Below, in pieces: positions 6,851 to 9,582 of a DNA stretch of 9,582 nt; position 1 is the stretch's first letter; each line of letters begins with the position of its first letter. The notes below the pieces were generated by a model, which saw nothing but the letters and a program-made list of their open reading frames with translations, ran no database searches and was not told the DNA's origin. A program made the position numbers and the translations under genes. The DNA lies in the NCBI GenBank assembly GCA_003157595.1, contig PMKB01000104.1, positions 1 through 9,582 on the forward strand. The letters run 5' to 3'. This stretch comes from Solirubrobacterales bacterium (lineage in GTDB: Bacteria; Actinomycetota; Thermoleophilia; Solirubrobacterales; Solirubrobacteraceae).

Positions 6851-7209
6851 CGTGCTGCTCCTTCCGCAAACGCGGTCTCGGATTCTGGGGTCGGGGCGAG
6901 TTGATCGAGCACGGCGACGAGTTGCTCGGCGCCGATCGCGCCGGGGCTGGCGCCGACCACGTGGCCGTCACGCACCACGACGAGCGTCGGAATCGAGCGA
7001 ATCTGAAGCTCGCCCGCGAGCGCGGGCTGCTCGTCGACGTTGACCTTCGCGAACCGGTACTGCGGCCGCAGCTGTGCTGCCCGTTCGAACTGCGGCGCCA
7101 TTGCGCGGCAAGGGCCGCACCAGGGCGCCCAGAAGTCGACCACGAGCACCCCGGGCTGCTCGAGCGCGTTGGCGAAGGTGTCTTCGGTGAGGGTCTGAAT
7201 GGTGCCCAT
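6847..7209 (-). CDS. trxA: Thioredoxin
   Basis: The 120-residue cytoplasmic thioredoxin contains VVDFWAPWCGPCRAMAPQFE with the redox dithiol Cys31/Cys34, KVNVDEQPALA, and IRSIPTLVVVRDG with the cis-Pro at 74. Family length is about 105-110; the extra C-terminal tail (PTPESETAFAEGAAR) is unusual and without known function. It reduces disulfides and persulfides on partner proteins using thioredoxin reductase, which is not in the window. The ATG at 7209 has AAGGA (7219-7223) nine bases upstream. It is the first gene of the minus-strand operon and overlaps the DUF2892 gene by four bases. A promoter flanked by two operator-like sites lies at 7272-7362. It is probably a dedicated reductant for the cluster's rhodaneses or OsmC, and possibly not the housekeeping thioredoxin. 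Confidence 0.95.
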   Translation of the reverse strand: MGTIQTLTEDTFANALEQPGVLVVDFWAPWCGPCRAMAPQFERAAQLRPQYRFAKVNVDEQPALAGELQIRSIPTLVVVRDGHVVGASPGAIGAEQLVAVLDQLAPTPESETAFAEGAAR

Positions 7210-7233
7210 GTGCTTGGTTCCTTCTGATTCTCA

Positions 7234-7248
7234 GGCGGCGAGGCCGCC
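7234..7248 (-). other. Hairpin in the leader of the thioredoxin operon
   Basis: GGCGGC (7234-7239) and GCCGCC (7243-7248) form a 6-bp GC-only stem with a three-base loop, about ten bases before the ribosome site of the thioredoxin mRNA. No alternative pairing or aptamer-like fold is evident. It may only stabilise the 5' leader. Confidence 0.4.
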
Positions 7249-7271
7249 GAAAGTTCGATTGACCCGATGGA

Positions 7272-7303
7272 ATATCAACTACACCACTGTGCACTTGTGT
7301 TAT
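7272..7303. promoter_or_regulatory. Operator-like site 2, just downstream of the thioredoxin promoter
   Basis: Aligned without gaps to 7981-8012 this 32-bp stretch is identical at 25 positions, including ATATCAACT / GTATCAACT on the left and CACTGTGCAC on the right. It contains TATCAAC, CACTGTG and GTGCAC elements. It starts at the predicted transcription start of the thioredoxin operon, a position where a bound repressor would block initiation. Binding by the nearby ArsR protein is inferred from the shared sequence. Confidence 0.7.
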
Positions 7304-7308
7304 GCAAC

Positions 7309-7337
7309 ACGGTAGGGGATCTCTCGGCGTTTGTCAA
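7309..7337 (-). promoter_or_regulatory. Promoter of the thioredoxin operon
   Basis: On the minus strand TTGACA (7337-7332) is followed after exactly 17 bases by TACCGT (7314-7309). The -35 box is a perfect consensus match and the -10 fits TAnnnT. Transcription start would be near 7302, giving a leader of about 93 bases before the thioredoxin ATG. The -35 box lies inside operator-like site 3, and site 2 begins at the start point. Confidence 0.55.
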
Positions 7338-7362
7338 CTGCACATCGGTTGAGTTGTACTCT
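7331..7362. promoter_or_regulatory. Operator-like site 3, overlapping the -35 box
   Basis: Its left half, TCAACTGCACA (7334-7344), is identical to the left half of the arsR-side operator (7984-7994), and 19 of 32 aligned positions agree overall. An internal inverted repeat CAACT (7335-7339) / AGTTG (7352-7356) is present. The site covers the TTGACA of the thioredoxin promoter. The conserved half is 59 bp from the same half of site 2. Confidence 0.55.
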
Positions 7363-7481
7363 CAGGCGAGGCCAGGCCGCGCCGCGGCGTGGCGGAGGCC
7401 AGTACGGGCCGCTAACCCCTGATGGTCCGATCCACCGCAATCGCCGACTCGCTGGCGAGCCGCTGCCGCTCCAAGCTAGGT

Positions 7482-7512
7482 GCGACCGCCGTCAGTCCGT
7501 CGGGGCGGTCGC
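7482..7512 (-). terminator. Stem-loop spanning the second rhodanese stop codon
   Basis: GCGACCGCC (7482-7490) and GGCGGTCGC (7504-7512) are perfect 9-bp inverted arms with a 13-base loop containing the stop codon (7492-7494). The stem is strong, but no U-run follows on the minus strand. It could end or attenuate the rhodanese transcript before the thioredoxin promoter, or form an mRNA 3' end protected from decay. The remaining bases to the thioredoxin leader (7363-7481) show no gene. Confidence 0.5.
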
Positions 7513-7971
7513 GCTCGCCGGCGCGGCCAAGGGCAGGCCGAGCGTCACCCAGTCATGCATGCCGCCGCGGTAGTAGCGCAGCGACTGAGCGGGCCAGCCT
7601 GCCTCGAGCAGCGCCTTGACGGCCTCGCCGCTCGCCGGGCACTGCGGCCCGTTGCAGAACAGCACGGTCGGCGCGGCGCGATCGAGCTCCTCGCGACGCT
7701 CAACGATCTCCCCGTGGGGAATGTTGACGGCGCTCGGGATCGTCCCGCCCGCCAGGTATGCCGCCAGCCGGCAGTCGACGAGCAAGCCTCCCGCCTGGAC
7801 GTGCCCGATCACCTCAAGCTCACCAACAGTCTCGACACCCGGGGCGAGACCCAGCGGCTGGATCACACCCCAGGTCGCATCGACCACGAACAACCCCGCC
7901 TCCCCGACGGCCGCGCGCGGGACGCGCACCGGATCCGGGCGTCGTGCGAGCCGTGAGAAGTCGATGCTCAT
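7492..7971 (-). CDS. Rhodanese-like protein with two-cysteine active-site loop
   Basis: The 159-residue soluble protein carries a rhodanese domain from about residue 48: VGELEVIGHVQAGGLLVDCRLAA, IPSAVNIPHGEIVERR, then strand TVLFCNGPQCPAS and LRYYRGGMHDWVTLGLPL. The active-site loop is CNGPQC, with catalytic Cys106 and an extra Cys111 that could form a disulfide or trap a persulfide; Cys67 is a third cysteine. The first 45 residues are an extension of unknown role. The start ATG at 7971 has no Shine-Dalgarno sequence and lies nine bases after a GATACA -10-like box, so the mRNA may be leaderless. The gene is divergent from arsR across 50 bp that hold an operator, which implies direct control by that repressor. 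Thioredoxin, encoded next downstream, is a natural reductant for such a loop. Confidence 0.9.
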   Translation of the reverse strand: MSIDFSRLARRPDPVRVPRAAVGEAGLFVVDATWGVIQPLGLAPGVETVGELEVIGHVQAGGLLVDCRLAAYLAGGTIPSAVNIPHGEIVERREELDRAAPTVLFCNGPQCPASGEAVKALLEAGWPAQSLRYYRGGMHDWVTLGLPLAAPASATAPTD

Positions 7972-7974
7972 GAC

Positions 7975-8013
7975 GCCACTGTATCAACTGCACAACTGTG
8001 CGCCTGTGATACT
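7975..8013. promoter_or_regulatory. Operator-like site 1 and divergent rhodanese/arsR promoters
   Basis: Outer arms GTATCA (7981-7986) and TGATAC (8007-8012) are perfectly inverted. Inside, GCACA-AC-TGTGC (7990-8001) is a second perfect inverted repeat. The outer arms double as -10 boxes: GATACT (8008-8013) ends eight bases before the arsR ATG at 8022, and its mirror on the minus strand, GATACA (7985-7980), lies eight to nine bases before the rhodanese ATG at 7971. Neither gene has a ribosome site, so both transcripts appear leaderless. Binding would silence both directions at once. No good -35 box is seen on either side. Confidence 0.65.
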
Positions 8014-8021
8014 CTCGCCTC

Positions 8022-8378
8022 ATGGCCAACACCACCTCCGTCGCCCACCCGCTCTCCGAGCCGCTCATCGAGCTGATCACACAACGCTTCCGCGTGCTCG
8101 CCGAGCCGATGCGCATCAAGCTGCTCGACCAGCTCCGCGGAGGCGACGCCACGGTCACCGAACTCCAAGAAGCACTCGACGCCACCCAACAGAACGTCTC
8201 CAAGCACCTCGGCATCCTGCACACCGCCGGCATGGTCACGCGAACCAAGGACGGCAACCGAGTCCGCTACGGCATCGCCGACGACGGCGTTTTCGAGCTC
8301 TGCGAACAGGTCTGCGGCGGCGTACGGCGCCAACTCCACGAACTCGACGCCGTCCTACAGCAGACCCTCACGCAGTGA
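8022..8378 (+). CDS. ArsR/SmtB-family transcriptional repressor
   Basis: The 118-residue winged-helix protein begins LIELITQRFRVLAEPMRIKLLDQL. The HTH TVTELQEALDATQQNVSKHLGILHTAGMV (45-72) has recognition helix QNVSKHLGIL, followed by the wing VTRTKDGNRVRYGIAD (72-87) and C-terminal helix VFELCEQVCGGVRRQLHELD. The only cysteines are Cys94 and Cys98 (CX3C) in the last helix. The classic alpha3 metal motif CVC is absent, as is the N-proximal sensor Cys known from the persulfide sensors SqrR and BigR. Family members repress in the apo or reduced state and release DNA on metal or thiol modification. The ATG at 8022 follows the operator directly without a Shine-Dalgarno sequence. The likely targets are itself, the divergent rhodanese and the thioredoxin operon. 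The inducer cannot be read from sequence. Confidence 0.94.
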   Translation: MANTTSVAHPLSEPLIELITQRFRVLAEPMRIKLLDQLRGGDATVTELQEALDATQQNVSKHLGILHTAGMVTRTKDGNRVRYGIADDGVFELCEQVCGGVRRQLHELDAVLQQTLTQ

Positions 8379-8431
8379 GGTCAGGCCGCAGAAAGCACGT
8401 CACATTCGTGGGGGCGGATCGGAGCCAGCGG

Positions 8432-8454
8432 CCGCAAGCCTCGGCTTCCCGCGG
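8432..8454. terminator. Hairpin between convergent arsR and prepilin genes
   Basis: CCGC (8432-8435) with GCGG (8451-8454) and AAGCC (8436-8440) with GGCTT (8443-8447) give a nested stem with a small CCC bulge. It lies 54 bp after the arsR stop and 26 bp beyond the prepilin stop on the other strand. It is a plausible two-way terminator without a T-tract. Confidence 0.35.
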
Positions 8455-8479
8455 TTGGGACACGCGATTGCGGCGTCCT

Positions 8480-8962
8480 TCACCAGGTGTACGCCGGCGA
8501 GGCCTTCGTTTTCGTGGCGAGCGGGCATCCTCCACGATCTGACACGCTCGTTACGGTGCACGTCCGTGACATGGACCCGTTCGCGTTGCGGCTGATTGTG
8601 TAGGTGTCGCCCGTCGGCTCGGCGGTTGCGGTGATCGCGTAACTGTTCGCCGTGCCGGTTGCTTTGCTGATCCACGCGATGGTGCTGCTGCGCACAGTTG
8701 AGATCTCCGGTTCGAACGCTTTCAGCGTCGCCGCCGTGACCTTGCTGTAGCTGCCGTTGTAGCTCGTGGCGATCGACTCTGCGGTCGTCTCGGCGAGGCT
8801 TACGAGCGCCTTCGCGGTCGCGTCGCTTGCCTTTGCGCGCGCAGTGAGGAACGTCGGCATTGCGATCGCGGCAAGGATGCCGATGACCAAGATGACCACA
8901 AGCAGCTCGATGAGCGTGAACCCGCGAGTACCCGCGGCGCTTTGCTGCAGGGACTGGAGCAT
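8480..8962 (-). CDS. Type IV prepilin-like protein
   Basis: The protein has 160 residues from the ATG at 8962, preceded by a GCAGGT ribosome-like site at 8971-8976. A 14-residue basic leader (MLQSLQQSAAGTRG) ends in the Gly cut by prepilin peptidase. The mature end is FTLIELLVVILVIGILAAIAMP, with the conserved Glu at mature position 5 and an alpha-helix that serves as membrane anchor and filament core. The globular part ends in Cys135 and Cys146, the usual C-terminal disulfide loop of major pilins, and finishes ASPAYTW. The frame extends upstream to 9052, but that extension does not suit a prepilin leader. It is exported and probably assembled into a type IV pilus or pseudopilus. No pilus assembly genes are in the window. 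It lies outside the ArsR-linked cluster. Confidence 0.9.
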   Translation of the reverse strand: MLQSLQQSAAGTRGFTLIELLVVILVIGILAAIAMPTFLTARAKASDATAKALVSLAETTAESIATSYNGSYSKVTAATLKAFEPEISTVRSSTIAWISKATGTANSYAITATAEPTGDTYTISRNANGSMSRTCTVTSVSDRGGCPLATKTKASPAYTW

Positions 8963-9063
8963 CGCCGCGGACCTGCTGCGGTGTTGGGCTAGTTCCGCAG
9001 TGATCCTTCCCGGCAGTCCGACTACTAGTCGGCCGGCTCTGAACGTGAACATCGCTAGCCGCT

Positions 9064-9127
9064 ATCGACGCGCCCAATTGATCGCTTTAGCGCTCGTCGA
9101 CCAGGCAATTGGACAGGGCATCGACGC
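9064..9127. repeat. Inverted repeat CCAATTG/CAATTGG inside an 8-bp direct repeat
   Basis: CCAATTG (9074-9080) and CAATTGG (9106-9112) are inverted, 25 bp apart. The identical octamer ATCGACGC occurs outside both arms, at 9064-9071 and 9120-9127. This lies in the gene-poor 450 bp upstream of the prepilin. It could be a regulator site or a very small mobile-element scar, but chance is possible. Confidence 0.4.
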
Positions 9128-9129
9128 CG

Positions 9130-9145
9130 GCCCCGCGTGCGGGGC
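9130..9145. other. GC-rich stem-loop
   Basis: GCCCCG (9130-9135) and CGGGGC (9140-9145) form a perfect 6-bp stem around CGTG. It sits between the end of the exporter gene and the prepilin start on the minus strand. On the plus strand it abuts the ATG of a doubtful small ORF at 9146. Confidence 0.4.
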
Positions 9146-9427
9146 ATGCCCACAAGCCCGTCGCGAGCGGGCCACGTCCGGCTCGCGTTTGCCGGTGCGC
9201 TCCTCGCCGCGACCTTCGTCTTGCGCGTGGGTGGCTCGACGCTGGTGGAGCTGAGGATCGCTCTGATCGTCCTCGTGGCGCTGTTGTCGTCGCTTCTGCT
9301 CGGATCACGCGCCGTCGCCACACCCGACCACAGAACGCCTCGCCGCCGGACTGACCGAGCGGTTCATTGGATGCCGCGTTCGGTCGCGGCTGGGACCGTC
9401 GAGGAGGTATTCGTCACAGGCCGCTGA
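9146..9427 (+). CDS. Doubtful small hypothetical membrane protein
   Basis: This open frame of 93 residues would give two hydrophobic helices, about VRLAFAGALLAATFVLRV (residues 12-29) and ELRIALIVLVALLSSLLLG (35-53), and then a basic, low-complexity tail. I do not recognise a family. Against it: no ribosome site, a strong hairpin directly before the ATG, a tail that looks like random GC-rich translation, and a 14-bp overlap with the end of the convergent exporter gene. It is otherwise the only gene candidate in 8963-9413. It could be an inactive remnant or spurious. Confidence 0.25.
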   Translation: MPTSPSRAGHVRLAFAGALLAATFVLRVGGSTLVELRIALIVLVALLSSLLLGSRAVATPDHRTPRRRTDRAVHWMPRSVAAGTVEEVFVTGR

Positions 9428-9582
9428 GCTGTTGGAGCCCGAGGCTTGTCGCGGAGACGGCGACCCACAGCGCGGCGCCGAGCAGGATCGGGCGGGGGCC
9501 GGTCTGTCTCAGGCCGCCGATGTTTGTTGAAAGTCCGACGGCCGAGAGGGCAACCGTTATCAGCAGCGTCGCCGCCTGGCCG
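9414..9582 (-). CDS. YeiH/UPF0324-family putative sulfate exporter, C-terminal end
   Basis: The minus-strand frame from the window edge reads 55 residues to the TGA at 9416-9414: GQAATLLITVALSAVGL, STNIGGLRQTGPRPILLG, AALWVAVSATSLGLQQLSGL. Two hydrophobic helices with the segment VALSAVGLSTNIGGLRQTGPRP between them match the end of YeiH-type (UPF0324, conserved hypothetical 698) membrane proteins, described as putative sulfate exporters. The rest of the gene, about 280-300 codons, lies to the right of the window. The assignment is from recalled family sequence. The transported ion is not firmly established for the family. Confidence 0.75.
   Translation of the reverse strand, partial: GQAATLLITVALSAVGLSTNIGGLRQTGPRPILLGAALWVAVSATSLGLQQLSGL

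Noticed and set aside
2919..8378. Complete sulfide oxidation pathway (sulfide:quinone oxidoreductase plus persulfide dioxygenase)
   Set aside because: Neither a flavoprotein oxidoreductase nor a metallo-beta-lactamase-fold dioxygenase is found on either strand in the window.
7616..8542. 308-codon plus-strand frame over the second rhodanese and arsR
   Set aside because: It runs antisense through the rhodanese and out of frame through arsR, both of which are clear family members. Its translation is Arg/Pro-rich noise.
1..9582. CRISPR array, riboswitch or phage structural genes
   Set aside because: No regularly spaced repeats, no recognisable aptamer core and no phage-like genes were seen.

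Overview
The window is high-GC actinobacterial DNA. A type IV prepilin, a KdgK-like sugar kinase, an IS481-type transposase and leaderless-looking promoters are all compatible with Thermoleophilia/Solirubrobacterales. That placement is an inference from protein style; no marker gene is present.

Layout. Positions 2-655 (+) hold the 3' part of a PfkB-family sugar kinase. Positions 684-1297 hold the left part of a dead IS481-type insertion sequence, frameshifted and cut off inside its catalytic domain. Positions 1298-1540 carry no gene. They hold a 10-bp tandem repeat and the 3' half of a tRNA-Thr(UGU), which looks like the attachment-site scar of an integrated element. Positions 1541-2907 (+) encode a CLC chloride channel/transporter whose frame is broken by two single-base insertions. 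From 7209 back to 2919 (-) runs a co-directional cluster: thioredoxin, DUF2892 (YgaP-type) membrane protein, MMPL/RND transporter (frameshifted), OsmC-type peroxiredoxin, SAM methyltransferase and single-domain rhodanese. Upstream lie a second, two-cysteine rhodanese (7971-7492, -) and a divergent ArsR-family repressor (8022-8378, +). Then follow a type IV prepilin (8962-8480, -), a gene-poor 450 bp with hairpins and one doubtful small membrane ORF, and the C-terminus of a YeiH/UPF0324 putative sulfate exporter (9582-9414, -).

How the parts fit. The most interesting feature is a probable ArsR-controlled thiol/sulfane-sulfur regulon. Three related operator-like sequences share the core TCAACTnCACn. 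One lies between the divergent rhodanese and arsR genes. The other two bracket a TTGACA-N17-TACCGT promoter of the thioredoxin operon. The gene set resembles the E. coli ygaV-ygaP pair (ArsR regulator plus rhodanese-DUF2892 fusion) taken apart into separate genes, with thioredoxin, OsmC, a methyltransferase and an MMPL pump added. No persulfide dioxygenase or sulfide:quinone oxidoreductase is in the window, so the substrate remains open.

Caveat. Four otherwise well-conserved reading frames contain single frameshifts (transposase, CLC twice, MMPL). This is either decay of an island or residual sequencing error, and raw reads are needed to decide.
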